The position numbers and the translations under genes are program-made. The notes under the pieces were generated by a model, which had not been told where the DNA came from, did not search any database, and worked only from the letters and a program-made list of their open reading frames with translations. A stretch of 64,000 nt of DNA, taken from positions 75,347,022 to 75,411,021 of the forward strand of contig OV121081.1 of NCBI GenBank assembly GCA_921293015.1, given 5' to 3'. Origin of the DNA: Phorcus lineatus. Lineage: Eukaryota > Mollusca > Gastropoda > Trochida > Trochidae. Shown piece after piece: positions 1 through 14,400 of the stretch (positions within the stretch are counted from its first letter, which is position 1; every line of letters starts with the position of its first letter).

Positions 1-2105
1 GTGGAAAGTCACTTAAACAAAAAAGGTTCTCCTCAGGTTCAATGAGTATTTAAATAGTGAGTTTGGTAAGTTTGTTTACCTGGAGAACAGAATTAGCTTC
101 TTAATGAGCTATGGTTTTGTTATTGACTCTCGTAATCGAACTTGGGTGTAAAAAAAACAAGTTATTGCTTATCAGTAATAAATCTTCAAATTTGTGTGTT
201 AAACCTTTTTCTTTTACGTTGCTACATTCTCTCCCAACAGAGATAGCTCCGTCATAACTGCCTATGCAACCTCTGTCTTAATACGAACCATTCTTGATCT
301 AGAAATATAGAACGCTGATTGTATGCAAAGTTACTTATTCCATTAGCGTTATTTTCGTAACCTTTCCTAAAGCTAAACTTTTTAGATAATGCACCTTGCA
401 CTTGCATACGCCTCATGCGACTGCATCATTGCACAGGCCTGTGTGACAACAAATCTGTTATTCATGCATTCGGTGTTTACATTGGCTGAAATATTGCCAG
501 GTAGTTTAAGTTGCAATATTGTACCGGTAGGGGAAACTGCCGGTTTCCCGAGAAGGAGAGAGAGACAAAGGTTGTATAGGACTTAATGATGGAGCAACCT
601 CTGTTGGGAGATAATGACAATGCTTGTGAAATATGAAACACATCGCAAAATTCACAAAGTTCGTAAAATAACTGAGAAAATAGCAGCAAAGGCCGTGAAT
701 TTCTCAAGAGTTAGATTTGATAAAATCAAGATTATTTAGATATATAGAAGTTGAAATGGTATTCCTGTAATGTTATGCACAAGTTTTACAATGTTGTATG
801 TATACTTCAATCAGATTGCATAGCTGCACACAAAACAAATGTTACTTGTCACTGTGGAAATATCAAGATGATAAAATACTGACTTCATTCGTAGAACTGT
901 CATTGAAAGTAGCAGCAACGGTTGTTCGTTAGAGACGGTGCTGTTATTAAATGAACATCCGTCGCAGAATAATTTTAAAGCACGTCTCAAAGTTTTAAAG
1001 ACTTCTTTAATTATTATTAGACTTCACTCACAACTTCCTACGGCCAATATTCTTATTTTACGAATGGTTGACAATGATTAAAACGGGATTGGATGTTTTA
1101 CAGGCTTTTATCACTTTTGAAGGTGCAATTACCGAGACAAGCCTTTAAGTAAAAAAGGAATCCATCATTGAATAAAGTGTCTGCGAAAATATCATTCAAA
1201 AATTATGTTGTAAATAGAAGATTGTTCTGATAAGAAACACTGCTGTTATGATGACAATAATGTTTCATTTCATTAATGTGGCTTGAAAAAGAGGCAAAAT
1301 ATCATATATTTTAAGTTGAGTTTAGATCCCTCCCTAAACTTGCAATCTATCTCTAAAGTGCCACAATTATGATATTTTCTTATTTTCAATGACAATCGAA
1401 TAATAGCTATTTACATTTAAATAAGTCGAAATCATGTATAAAATTTTTATGATTATTCAACAATATCAATCCATGTTTTCTTTGTGCCTGCAGTAAATAA
1501 GTATTAAAAATCAATGTAGAATTAAAGATACTGATTACTCTAGAATTATATCCAAAACCGGAATATTCATCTCAAATTCAAAAGCAACTCTAAATGATTA
1601 AATGTCTTTTTAAGAAACTCATATATATACATTTAGGATTTTTGCCACTCTTTCAATTACCGCTGCAAAGTACAATCCTTGATAAATTCAGTAATTCAAT
1701 GTAACTCGTACGCATCGATGCAAGCACGTTCAGAACATGATAAAAACCACTACGACCTGCTGTCAAAACTGTCCATTCATCTTGTTCAAGTGATTACTAT
1801 CTATGACACCACAACTGTGAGTTCTTTAAAGCACAAAGGCAATGAATAAAGATCAAATGGGTATCTGTACTTTAAACTTGCAATCAAAAGGAGAGATCCC
1901 ATCGTAAGAAAGATTATTGTTTTGTAGTAGACACAAATTAGTGCTATTGCTATAATGTAATAGTGGCCTCTTGTCCGCCGGAATTACATCAATCAAGGTT
2001 TTCTGTAGATGTTCAGCTAGCCATTGTTCTCATGGTGAGAACCTGAAGATAGAATAGCTATAAATGTGTATTTTTCACTTAACTATATTCGCTGAAAATG
2101 AAATA
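1..2105. repeat. Array unit copy 0 (left part outside the window)
   Basis: Non-coding, AT-rich. Bases 36-110 (caggttcaatgagtattt, then a 'gtgagttt.gtaagttt' block) recur at about 7700, 20745 and 27735. Bases 655-1300 (a 'gataaaatcaagattat' block, then 'aaatactgacttc', then 'gttagagacg') align with 22070-22650. The copies are clearly homologous but have many substitutions and indels. A MITE is inserted at 224-615. No coding potential was seen; the small ORFs at 389-707 lie inside the MITE. Confidence 0.7.
224..615. mobile_element. MITE with long terminal inverted repeats, copy A
   Basis: The left end reads cattctctcccaacagag, then a 'tagctccgtcataa' block and 'cctatgcaacctctgtctta'. The right end is the reverse complement of the same series: 'ggttgtatagg', 'ttaatgatggagcaacct', 'ctgttgggaga'. 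The imperfect inverted arms run about 75 bp. The interior has no ORF of note. Related copies lie at 33403-33966 and 35752-36170, so this is a dispersed non-autonomous family. No target duplication could be fixed with confidence and the mobilising transposase is not evident. Confidence 0.8.
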
Positions 2106-2389
2106 AATGTGTGTTCAAGTTAAGGTACACTTCTTTACTCAGTGGTCTTGTAATTAATATATGTATGTTAATTTGCCACGCATTTCTTAAATATACAGCT
2201 TTCAGAAGAAACTCCTCCCATAGTTTTGAGTGATTCGTTCAGGTCACCAGTACCATTTATGTTACTCATTAGTTACTCAAGAAAGAAGAGATAAATGTGT
2301 TTCTGTGATAATCTTCAAATTGGATAATGAGATTACATTGATGGTACCTTATTTGTCATATCGATTACGTAAAATACCTTAATCTGCAC

Positions 2390-5300
2390 TAAAACAATTT
2401 GGTATAAATTTCCACATTCACAGGTTTCAAACTTTTATTTATTTGAAATTTGATGCTTTTATTCATAGTGTCAAATCACCACACTGACATAATTTATGGG
2501 AACAAGACGTTTCTGACGTTTCTAATAAAATGAATTTCTTGTTGACAATTGATTTCAAATAATATGCCAATCTTGTCACATTTCAAACATTAACATTTTT
2601 AGTCATTGCGTCAACATACCTTCTCTGCATAATAGCCGAGATCAACAGCGAGAACTGATTTTCTTTATATGCCATTTCATGATTATATTCTTAGATTATC
2701 CTCATCCAGATTATACAGGACCAATAAACGATAAGTATTTTAAATCAAATATCAAGTCTGTCACGTTTTCAACATTTAACATTTTTATCTTAGTGTCAAT
2801 GAGCTGTACGTTGCAAAAGTGATTTCTCAACATATGTCTCTTAATGATTACACGCTTAGATTATACTTATACAGGATTTAGGGTTTTTTTAGTTTAGTTT
2901 TATCAAAATTGATTTCAAGTTTAAAGTTTTAACATACTTAATGTAGTCATGTAAGTGACCTCACGTATTCAATTTCCTAACTGAATTTTCCTTTGACAAA
3001 TAATCTAATATGACCAAATGTGCGCTGTACAATACCCCTTGCCAGTTATCCCTTGGGGTTATCTGGACTTATTTTATTGGAGCGTTAAATATATCATTAT
3101 AGCTTTGGTGTTCAGTACAGTTTTGGGAAAAAATCAATTTCCATTTTGACTACTTTGGTTTAGGGCAAGGAATCTTTGTATTTAATTTCTCATTCAATAG
3201 ATATCAATTATCTTCAATTTCAAATTTAGATTCTTTAATCTCATTCCAGGAATATCTCGTCACCTTCAAAGTCAAAGAAGTTTATTGTACCTAAGGCCTC
3301 CGGCCCATATACAAGTGGTACAAGTTTACAGTGGGTACAAACATAATTATTAACATTTAATAGCAGAATTCACAATTCAGATATTAATTTGTCTCTTAAT
3401 ATAACAGCATGATATACAAAAAGTGCTAGATTACGTATTACTTTTTCGTTTCTGAAGGACATAATTGATTTACCTTTATCAACCTTTCTAAGATGCCTAG
3501 CGGTTTGAACAATCGAAAAAAAGTACTTTATCAGACAATAAAGGTATAGTTTTTTCATGACGTAACAATTGAATGTAACCTTTCATCTCGGTTCTTTCGA
3601 TCAACATGGCTTATCCCTACCCATGTCTATCGTATTGGCGATTTTGCCGATAATGTGTCTTTTAATGGAGAGTAGTTTCGAATCATTTAGTTCTATCTAC
3701 CGGAAAGAAAAATGGAAAGCAAATTCTTGTCTACTGTCGAGTGACCGCGTTGTTCCACGTCAGGTTACGGCGCTCCGTGGGACTGTGACGTTGGTGCGCG
3801 TCAACCGTCTCAACCAGGTTCAATGTGATACGGTCAACCTAATAATTAAATAATTCTGATTGTACAGCCCCAACATTCTGCTTATATAAAAGATTAAAGC
3901 ATCACCTTCAACGTTTATGACAGCAGCACTAAACAATAGATGTCAGGATTCAGTCCGCCATCACGCTTCCAAAACAAACAATACCCATAATTCTTTGTGG
4001 AATGTTAACCAAGTGATAAGCCTTATATGGGCAATGTGGCCCCCACTGCATAATCGCACGACACGAGTTTGTAAAAGTAAAGGTTTTTTTAAAACCAAGA
4101 GGTGTTGATTTGTTTGTTTAAGTTTTTAAAGAAAATAATATAATTCAATATTGAATAAAGGAAAAAGTAAAAGTGCAAAACTGCAGTAATCAGAGCTTTA
4201 ACCAACTAAATGTCGTTTACAACTAGGGGTTGGGTTCTATACTTGGAATAGCCAACAGTTAGCCCTGTTCATGGATTATTAATGTGAGTGATGTAAACAC
4301 TACCGTCCTCGTGCTTTAACTATAATAGTTCAGGGCAAAACTATACTTTATAACAAAACACATTGGGGTAGAGCGAAGTTTATTTCTTAATTAAGGTCAC
4401 CTTTATCTGACCTTGCAACAATACATTGATCGTATAGTCACTGTTGCTTTAAAAGTCTCTTTGGCTTTCAGTGTAACTCGCTTAGGTATTAGAGCTGCGA
4501 CTTTTAATTACGATGATTCATATATTGAACGTCCAACGTTATCATTCATATAAAACATTTACAGCACCATATTCGCTCTTTAACTATTGTAATATTGCAT
4601 TATAAAAACATAAGTACAAGTATAAGGTTCAATCTACGATTATCAATGTGTTCTCAAATTCAAATGAACTATTGATCTCAATGTTTACTTGAAATATATT
4701 TTGATGAGACTTATGATGTGAACTTCCTATTATGGAAAACTCAAAGATGTTTTTTCAGGTGTAAGAGAGTAAGGGATATCGATGTATTTATTGTTTCTCT
4801 CGTTGATTTTGGAAATGAGGTGTTCTTTTTCTAAACTCTTAACACATCTCAGTGCGTTATAGAAACATCATGAGTTGCTCGCAGATCACATTCTGCTAGT
4901 CGATTACATTGTTGAACTTTATGAATGATTATCCTGATTTCATATTTCTTCAGTCCAGACGAAGTACAATTATCTGTATGAAAATGGTTGTTTTATCATT
5001 TGGTAAAAGGATAAACTCACAGGCTTCAAAAACCTTCATTGTTATGAAATCAGTCCATTTCAGTCCTGTCAACTGAAAGATTTTTCTTCATGAAAGTGGT
5101 CAATGAGGAAAACCCCTTTTAAAGATTTTTAGAAAACTTTTATAGTTATAAATGCACATGGTAATGTCACATCAAAGTCACTAGATAAATATTAAGAATC
5201 GATATCGATTTATAGTCAGAAAACTTAATGTCAAATATAATCTGCTACTCATTTTCCTAAAGCTTTGGTCAAACATTTGTCAAACATTCTTATTCTGGTA

Positions 5301-8300
5301 TTTGTCAATAACTAAAAAACCTTATCATGTTTCAGCCATCTATGTTTCACCAAACAGGTAGTTCATTCTTCAGTTCAAATCATATATATGCTTTATTTAT
5401 TCTGGAAACAAGCAGAAGTAGACAGGCGTAGACATCTTAAGATTAGTTATTGATCCGTCTTGAAAGTTATCTGCAGATAGAAATGCTACAAACCATCGGG
5501 TTAGTAAGTATAACCATTCCAAGAACAGTCGTGGAGAAATGGATATCGCAGGTTCTTTCGGAAAAATATAACGCTCAGACATTATTTATAATATTATAAT
5601 TATTTAAGTTTAAGTGGTGCTTTGCATTTGCCTAATTGTTTTAATCTAAATGCGGTATAGAATAAGTGCAGAATTGCTATCTTCAACACTAATCACGGAC
5701 AAAAAGTTAGTTTTATTTCAAAGGTAATAAGTAGTAGGAAGAACATAGAATGGCCTCTTTTTAGAAAACTTTGCTTTTCCTACCAATAGATCTATCAAGT
5801 TATTCAAGATATAGACAATAAAATAGATCATTTATATTGGCCAGATAATTTACAAGGTCTTGGTGAACCGCATTTTTTGTTCAATAACAACATAAGGTCA
5901 ACAACCTTCTCTACTTCTATTGCATAAATACGATTTCCAAAGTTAATAAAAACTTAAGTTTTTTCAACCAGCGTAACATTTGATGTCGTCACAACATTTA
6001 TGCGAAGAAAATGGTACAAATGGTAGATTTTTGCTATTCATAAAAGTGAAATCAGTAAATAAGTGCATCTGTGAATCATGTAAATCTACTTATTTACTAA
6101 ACGTTCTAGGATAATGATAAGATAGAAAGTAAAAAGATCAAAATACTCGTACTATTATAGTTTTGTTGGAGGGTAAACAACTCATTATGCAACATAGTTA
6201 TCAATGAAAATATATTAAGGCGTCATGTATTCAGCAAAAACTGCATATGGATTAAGTGTGAACACTTTGAAAACATTTGACTTAGGAAAATGAATAATGA
6301 GGGTATGAAAATTATAACAATTCTTATGTTTTGTGACATCATGCCTGTAACATACTACGACCGCGAATCTCATAAATGCCCATGAATGGACGAATGGACA
6401 TTTGTGAGGATTTGAAATATTTAGAAAAAATTTTTACAGAAAAAATCATGCTGGACTATAAAGTTATAATACGACTACGATAGGAAAAGAGTTCGGAAAA
6501 GAACTCACGGAATCAGTTACACACCGGTTGAAGATAGGTTGAATACTAGTAAAAATCAAGTGCAACTGACATCAATTTGTGTCTGTATTTGTTCTAATCT
6601 TGCCGAGTCTTGAATTCGTGTTGACAAAATCATCAGCAGAAAAATATCCTTGAAATATGATCATGATGTACGTTGACATTTTTGTAAGGTTAGCATTATC
6701 TTTAGCTTTCATACTGACAAACTGATGATAATCTCATTTTACATCTTGTATACCCAATTTACCTGCACCATAGCTGAGTTGGGACTTGCTCCTGAACTTT
6801 GTAAGTTTTTTGTAGCTGAGTTATAAACTTTTCAAAATCTGTAAATCTTTATTACCCGCTTTGCATGTGCTACTTATTCGTAATTCGTAATGGATTCGTT
6901 AAAAATTCGTTAGTGATTCTTTGTCCTGTGACAAATTGATGAATTCCTCGAATGCGTAAAGAATATCTACAAATCCTTAAAAATCCTTAAGATATGATGC
7001 CTAAGAATCCATTACAAATTTGTAAAAAATCATTTGTTAAAATTTTCAGTCGGGATTTTGTGGACAAAATTGTCAATAGTTCTCATGTTTTGCCATTAAT
7101 TCCCATCAACTCAAGATGTCCCAAATGTCTACGAAATAGGAGGGAGTTAATTGCAAACTGATTACGATTCAATTGCAGACCCTCAGATTGATCAATTCTT
7201 TAGATTTTCGTCGTAGTTTGTGGGGCGTATTAGTTGATCCTTTCACCATTTTGTTACAAGGCTTTTTGATAAATGCAACACACCAACTAGCTTATCGTTA
7301 CTGATTGTATCAGATTACTGATTAGCTCACGACGATTGACGCTTGGTTTAGGAAGGTTGAAAGACAGCTGAAGATAAAGTAAGATGGTGAGAAGGTAAAA
7401 GAGTCGAGAATTGAAGCAACTACAAAAGCTACTATGCTCAAGACTTGATTCAATTGAACTTCAGCCTGCAAATTCATCTTAGATTATAAAAGATGCAAAG
7501 ACAGCTGAACTTCAATGAGTTGATATTTGTCATTCACCCAAACTGAAAGATACAAATCTTCTACAATCTCGACAGTACAGAAAACTTTAATCTTGGTGCA
7601 TAAATTCGACCGAAGCTTAGTTGAGGGAAAGTGTTCAAGAGTTTCACTTCTGAAACTCGTTTTCTTTCAATTGATTCGAGAAAGTCACCTAAACTCATTT
7701 GTTTTTCTTTAGATACGATGCGTATTTAAACAGTGAGTTTTGTTAAAATCAACAAAGCTTGGGCGTTGTAATTGAATGCAGCTCCCAAAGAATCCTAAAT
7801 GTTTTTGTAAGGCAAACTAGTTTGTAAAAGCAATTTGATGCACACCTGTTATGTGTGTTTCAATAACTTTAATGTATTATTGATAAGACACAAATTGCAG
7901 CATTCACCGTCACTACATACACTGTTATAAATATATACTTTTTTTCATTTAGTTATCTAAATGATCGTCATCCTGTCAACATAGTACCGATATTTCCAGA
8001 AATGTTCACATTTGCTCGTAGATATAATTAATATCAGTCGTTCATAAAAGAGAAAGACTTTTGTCTTCTAGACGTTAAATAATTCTTATTTATTTCACAA
8101 TCATAAGTCAAAAGTCAAATTTGATAAGCACTTTGTATTCATGGTAGAATCGGTAGCTTTGTGACATGGCTTAAAATTGTGGATTTGTATGTGGAATTAA
8201 ACACTAGAAGAAGTTACGTTGTGGCTGATACATATCATTGAGCTGTTCACACAGGTTTAGGGAAATCAGTTAAAATGTGAAAGATATCAGACAAAAAGAC

Positions 8301-8530
8301 CTTCTCCCCAGACAAACCACAAACATTCCAAGATGACCTTAGCTTGAAGGAATTATATAAAACCTGAAATTAAATTAAATCTCTCAGACATCTTCCCTGT
8401 CAACGATTATCATTTTATTGATTATGTCAATTCATGGAAAGCCCCCAAAAGAATTTGAGAGAGTGAAAAAGATTGTTATCAAAATAATTCCCCAACCGCT
8501 TTCGTTCTGCATTGAAGCGTTATTTTATTA
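2390..8530. repeat. Array unit copy 1
   Basis: Marker blocks occur in order: 2402-2520 (gtataaatttccacatt), 2991-3150 (gacaaataatctaat, then a 'ggttat' and 'ttattggagcg' block), 4926-5110 (cagtccagacgaagtaca, then 'atggttg'), 5388-5475 (gtagacatctt...gattagttattgatcc), 7295-7360 (gattagctcacgacgatt), 7700-7800 and 8080-8520. The same order is seen in copies 2 and 3. A LINE 3' fragment lies inside at 3265-3562. No gene was recognised; the 94-codon ORF at 3569-3853 has no family resemblance I know. Confidence 0.7.
3265..3562 (-). mobile_element. LINE 3' end fragment (C-terminus plus 3' UTR)
   Basis: Reading the minus strand, the last codons (SFRNEKVIRNLALFVYHAV, then 'ILRDKLISEL' and a stop at 3370-3372) match the pattern at the C-terminus of the LINE at 61.4-61.5 kb (TANNTLLLQNLAMYIYFAM, then 'ALRRKIVLENNG' and a stop). 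Downstream is a short UTR with a GGCC-TCC-GGCC stem and an AATAAA signal at 3281-3286 (minus strand), the same layout as the other LINE's 3' end. The upstream part of the protein is missing, as expected for a 5'-truncated LINE insertion. The two are related superfamily members rather than the same family, because similarity is moderate. It is not functional. Confidence 0.65.
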
Positions 8531-9679
8531 TCTTGAACAAACTTTCTTTGGAACAACAAGTTGAAAACTTTTTTGTTCATGATTTGACTATTCACTATCA
8601 ACAATTCCATATACTGTTAAAAAGTTAACGTCTTTATATATCGTTTTCTCGTTTCTATTATTTATTAGATTTGTAGCAGTGTACAACTTGATTTAACTTA
8701 TTTTAAAAGGGCAAGTCAAGCCTCTGTTCATTTTATCAAAATTGCATTTATCGGATCTAATAAAATAAAACCAGCCAGAGGGAAAAAACCTACTCCAGGC
8801 AATGTGACTGCTCAGAGATTGTTTCTTGCCTCGACAAACATAGCTTCTTAAAACTCATAAAGCACTATTGGTACATTATCAATTAGATTTAAAACTTATC
8901 AAATCTGGGATATAGAATGACCATCCATTCATGATTGAGATCATTGGTAAGTATGCTACTATAAAAAGAACAAAATAGATTTCTGACAAATATAAAACTT
9001 TTAAAATGCAGAATGGGCTATATCCTCTGCTTTATTGCAAAAGAGTGAAATATATAGCGAACAATGAATTAAGCTATATTCCTTATTTAACCGTTTACTC
9101 TTATCTTTAGTAAAAAACTGTTCAAGTAGTTCAATGAAAATTAAATTAGCGTTAAGGTTTTAAGGTTCTAGCCTGGAAACAGTGTTGTAACTTTTGTTTC
9201 CATGCAAAAAGAAATTTTAAAAGAAGTTGGTCCCTGTGGCACCTGTGTAGGAATAAATCGGAAACCCCAAAAAGGCACCATTATATATGTGACTATACCA
9301 AGTTTAAATGAGTTTTGATTTACTTGTGGTCCAAGAAGAAAAGCCAGCATAGACGGACAGGGGGACGAAGTTCATTATCATATTCATATACCCCACAATT
9401 TTGTTAAATGGGTTATGAAAAATCAGCCATAAGCATACATAAATCTTATATAAATGATAGTAAAAAAAGGTTAAAACCAACCAGTTGGATGTTGAGCTTA
9501 CCAATCAAAACGCTGCTGTCATCACCTATTGTCAATAGGGCACCTTCCTGTGTGGTCCATGATGATGGAACAATGTTAAATTAGGCTTCATATTTGGTAC
9601 ATATTTACATGTAAAAAGTTTAGTACATAAACTTCTCAAGATTAAATTCATTTGATATGTAAGTTATTTTGTCTCTCAT

Positions 9680-9717
9680 ATGTAATGTAATAATGTAATA
9701 TGTAATGCAATGTAATG
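9680..9717. repeat. Imperfect TGTAA/TAATG microsatellite
   Basis: Seven or so units of 'tgtaa' or 'taatg' in succession, with small interruptions. Confidence 0.8.
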
Positions 9718-10194
9718 ACGTTTATAAGGTAAAACTGCTTATCCTTTTGATATTGATCTGAGATCAGAATTGTCCAAACTTGTATTTTGAAGGCAGTGAT
9801 ATTGTAAATAAATTATTTTTTTATGCTATTGCTTATAAGCTAGTTCAAAATTTATATATAGGCTTATTTAGGTGCATGTCATAATAAAGATCCTATAATA
9901 TGCATTGCTTTCATATCTTTAGGCAAGATAGTAATGATGACCTTTTCAAATCCGATTATTAAAAGTGTGAAGTTTCAATGAATATCAGATTAAATTTTGA
10001 CCTGCAGTTAATGGATTTTACTGAATTGATATTTGATTGATTCATTTAGGATAGATGGGTTTACAGTTTGAAACTCGTTTTGAAAAGAAACCCTTTTCCA
10101 AGTAACAGCAACTAAACTTTTCTTGTCGAAATATCATGTACAAATGTACTGTGATACAGAACTGTATATATGACTGTACTTTATTTTGACATGT

Positions 10195-10940
10195 GGAAAT
10201 TGTTAACCCTCTTACATAACAGTAGATACTGAGATATCATATTCGTTCTTTGTGAGCATAGTGAGAATAAAGAAATTGCCTGGAACATGGCATTGTTATC
10301 TAGATTTTAATAAAGAAACAGTTAACTCAAATAGAAATGTTTTACAGTATATTTGATTGTACATTTATATCCAAAAATTATAATACTCGTTTATTCAATG
10401 ATTGAACTGTTATTTTATTTTCGAGAAAATAAATCATCAGATAACAAAGGAACTGACTATTGCTCACCTTTAACTGTATTTGCTTAAAGTTTTTTGTGTT
10501 TTTTTTTTTTTGTTTCTTAAAATTCATTTTGTATTCTTGAATTCTTGGTACACTTGAGAGTAGATGTTACAAACAGAATTGCAAAATCAACCAACAATAG
10601 TACCATTTAGGTGAAAAGGAAAAGGGTGATAAACATAAACTAAGGACAAAAATTCATGCACACAGTCATACCTTCAGATACATGTATATTGTTATAGCTT
10701 TTATATTTGCCAAATTACTTGAAAATATTTGTTAAAAAGTAGAAAAAGGAGGAAAGAAAACTATTTTCAATTCAAACATTTTAACGCCACACTTTTCTTC
10801 ATGTTATTAACTTAATCATTTGTCTTGTACATGATGCTAATAGTCAGACCATGATGCCTTAATGGTCTACTAATGTCAGACTTTTCCTTAATAGCTTACA
10901 GTTAGGAAGCCATAAAACCTCTATGAGAATCGTATAACTA
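10195..10940. repeat. Array-related block, copy 1
   Basis: Bases 10195-10330 (gttaaccctctt, 'tgtgagcat.gtg.gaataaa', acatggcat, acagttaactcaaat) match 28225-28345. Bases 10785-10940 (ccacacttttc, 'gtcttgtacatgatgct', 'aatggtctactaa.gtcag', 'taggaagcc') match 28590-28700 and 33975-34130. These are diverged non-coding homologues and lie downstream of the 8 kb marker in the same order as in copy 3. Confidence 0.7.
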
Positions 10941-11277
10941 TGTACTCCATCCAATTACAACGCCATACACTGTTTAGTACATCAGATTGTGTACAAGAAG
11001 CCAAAAGGTGCATTTATATGACAATCAAGGCAATTAAGTTGTACTAAAGCTTACATTAAAAAGGTAGGTATTAAAACACCGTTTCCTTCTTTTGGAACAT
11101 AATTTAATTAAAACGCCATTGAATCTTACCATGCTCATACCACTACCAGTTTTGACGAATAATCTCCAATAAATTGCAACATAGAATTATAAAAGTGTGC
11201 AGTTTTAGAAAATTATCAGATTGAATTAACCATAGAGTTGCACGAACGTGGAACCTCTGCACATATATTTCTATTTT

Positions 11278-11460
11278 GATCCGGACGGACAACGCCAGAT
11301 CCCTTGCCAGATCCTCAGTAGATAAGAATACAGGGATCCGGAGCCGGATCAACCACCGGATCCTAGATCCGGACGGACACCATCGGATTCTCTTCCGGAT
11401 CCTAAGTAGATAAGAATACTAGGATCCGGAGACGGATACCATACCGGATCCTCTCCTGGT
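11278..11460. repeat. Two tandem 88-bp units rich in GGATCC/CCGGAT
   Basis: 'gatccggacggacaacgcc' begins at 11278 and 'gatccggacggacaccatc' at 11366, giving an 88-bp period. Both units contain 'agtagataagaatac' and end in ggatccgga. The block is visibly richer in G+C than its surroundings. A shorter related stretch (ggatccggaggatccggc) lies at 17938-17998. Confidence 0.85.
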
Positions 11461-14400
11461 GGCAAGAGTAGGCATGAATGGAAGAATGCAAGGTTAATCA
11501 TCTCATGGTGAATCTTCTCAGAACCTTCAAGAACAGACAAGTATGAAGATTTTCCTAAAAAAGTAATACATCATACTAGTATCTTTGATACCTTCTACTA
11601 TCATATTCCTGAAATGACATTGTCACTTTACTATTAACATTTATATATATTTATATATATATTAATATCAAGTGTTTGTTTTAACCTGTAGCTCTTATAA
11701 TATTTGTTTTAATTAGAATAAGAAGGGAATTTTCTAAACAGGCTGTTTTAATTTTATTGAAGTAAGGTTTAATATTATACACTGTAACGCTTGAACGCAC
11801 ACACTTGATCATTACACCTGTCAGCGTATTCACATTTCACCTAGACTCATTTGTGTCTTATTGTTGCAACAGATGAAATAAGAATATATATGTATTCGAA
11901 GCATGTGTTCAATTACCGTTCAGTAACTTTCTTTCACTGATTTTTCAAAACAAAATAGAGAAATATAAATAAAGTGGCAAGCGGCAATAACAGGATTTAG
12001 AACTGTAACTTAACATGCACATTAGAAAAAACATGCATCTTAAATATCTACATGTAAGGGCAGTAAGTATAAAGTTATAGTTGTTTAATACTTCTATTTT
12101 TTTTTCTTATAATACAGTTTCAGAATGGTTACAAGTGTTTGAATATAAAATAATAGGACAATAATAATGAATAACGTGAAACTTGAAATATGTTATGTTA
12201 CCAAACAGTTTCTGAATTATCAAAGTTACCCTTTTGATAAGGCAGGAAATTGAAATTTTTAATTCGATTGTTAACGATTGAAGTAGGATAATGTGCATTT
12301 ATATTTTATTTTTAATATGGTATGTAAAGTTGACTTACTCTTAATAAAACAATCATTTTCACCTGAAGCTAAATAAAGCACTTTGTTTTGACGCTAATGG
12401 CGTAAATATAATTGTTCCCGTTATTCCGATTAATGTTTTTGAAATTATAAAACTGATATAAATCTTGGCGGTTTATAACTATTTTCGAGTCTTTTCCATT
12501 AATCATATACAGGATTAAGGAACAGAAAAGGTGTACAAAAGTTTAGGAACTGACTAAAAGGGGATACGATATATACAGAATAAGTAACAATTTATAGGCA
12601 GAATGGCCAAATACTTTTATACTGAAACCGTCCTCAACGGGGCAGAAGCAAATTATTTTAATGTAATTATTATCCAAAATTTCACAAATAAACATTTACT
12701 TATGCCAAATGTACTATCTTCAGAGGTCAAACATCTCGTTACTCAAGAATCAAGCAAAAACCACTAGCAACAATTTTTCTTTTAACACGTTCTAATCTTT
12801 CAGGGACGGTAACGGATTCGCATATTTAAACTACACATGCAAGGATAGTGCTGCTTTTGACTGAAAAGCTTGTTCGTGCAATTTGTCAAATTATATTCCT
12901 TCACCATAAGTACAATGAAACTTATCGCCTTCATGTAGAATAAGGAAATTCAAGGATTATTACACCTTTTGCGCAAGAGATAAAATTCATATGTATGGTC
13001 CTACTTGTACTAAACCCTCTTGTACCTTAGTCCTTTTTTTTTGGTTGTCGAATTTACATTCAAGCATTCCCCCCCCCCCCTCCCCTCTCTTTGCAAGTCG
13101 TTGCTACATCCCTGATAAACCTTTAATCATTCGGAACTGGAAATAGGTGAACTTTGCTTATTACGTTTTGTACTGGTGAGGTATTCATAAAAGCAAAGAC
13201 TTGCTTGTTTACCGAAACAGATTCTTATATGAATAAAAAAAATATGTTTAAACGGAATAGGTTCTCTCTGTCTCTGTTGATAAAATGGGACCGGCTTTTC
13301 TCATTTTCAGTTTTGAAACGTATTGTTCCTTAAGATGTTTTGGCTGATTTCAGAATTCTTCAGGCTAGGGAAATTTTAAGAATTTTTGTCAATCAAGGCC
13401 TTGGCTGCATGCAGCCGTTTAAACTGATATTATGAACTTATTCAACATTTACCAAAGCAGTAAAAACATTATCCTGTGTAGGAGAAATTACGTTCGGAAA
13501 TAATATTTTAAGGGGATATAGTTACTAGAAGGCTTATTTGAGTATGACTTTGCGAAATGTGACCTTTCATTTCAATGTAGCCCATCAGGACACGTTTTCA
13601 TTGTTGCTATCATCTAAAAAGTACTGGATGTTGTAACATTAATGAGAACATTTTTGCTTATTTTTATCAAATCATGTTTGCAACAGTACAGCCACATGAA
13701 TTCGGTATTTCAATTGAAGGGAACAACAACAAATTGAATTTATAAAATCTGAAAAAATCAGATAAATAATAAAAATTTAGCCAGTGTACTTCAAATTGTA
13801 AAATCTGTAGTAAATGTGTTCAGTGATCAAAAAGTTTTGATTGCAGGAATTAATATAAATGATATACTTAATATGTGTTCAACTTGTTTTAGTTACAAAT
13901 ACGTTATAGAAAGATTTTCAAATAATAAAGTTCTTAAATTAATCTAATGTTTTACAGTGTAAGACAAATCTAATTCTTCGCCCAAATCATTATGGTGTAT
14001 TTTTGCGGATGCGTATTCCAACCCCACCAAAGGGTTAGATACCTCCGGTGGTTAGTCAATACAGAGTGCCATGTATATAAGGAATACCTATACAAGTAAA
14101 TAGTTTACGTGTATGTGTCGTCAATTTAACCCGATGACTTCAAGTAGTCCCGCGGAATTATACTCCTTTTGTTGGTTCCCCGCCAATAAGCATTTGGGGT
14201 CATAAAACACCTGTATACAATCACAAGCAATCAGACAGGAGACAGGTAGATGCCTTAAGCAGGCCTCTTTTCTTCAAATAGAGCGGAGCTCAACGATCCG
14301 TGACAAGAGAGACGGGGTGGGGGGGTAACTAATTTCGTTTTATATCCAAATGAATATAACTTTTCCATTCATCAATTAATATTGTAATAGTAGTAAATGT

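Larger units (their letters stand above)
8531..11277. other. Intergenic, AT-rich; no gene seen
   Basis: I saw no coding family here. It contains a short ATGTA-type microsatellite (9680-9717), a T-run at about 10499-10512, and the array-related block listed separately at 10195-10940. The ORFs at 9168-9504 and 11143-11352 are short and unrecognised. Confidence 0.6.

Noticed and set aside
13069..13080. C-run as a biological feature
   Set aside because: Homopolymers of this size are common by slippage and may be sequencing noise.
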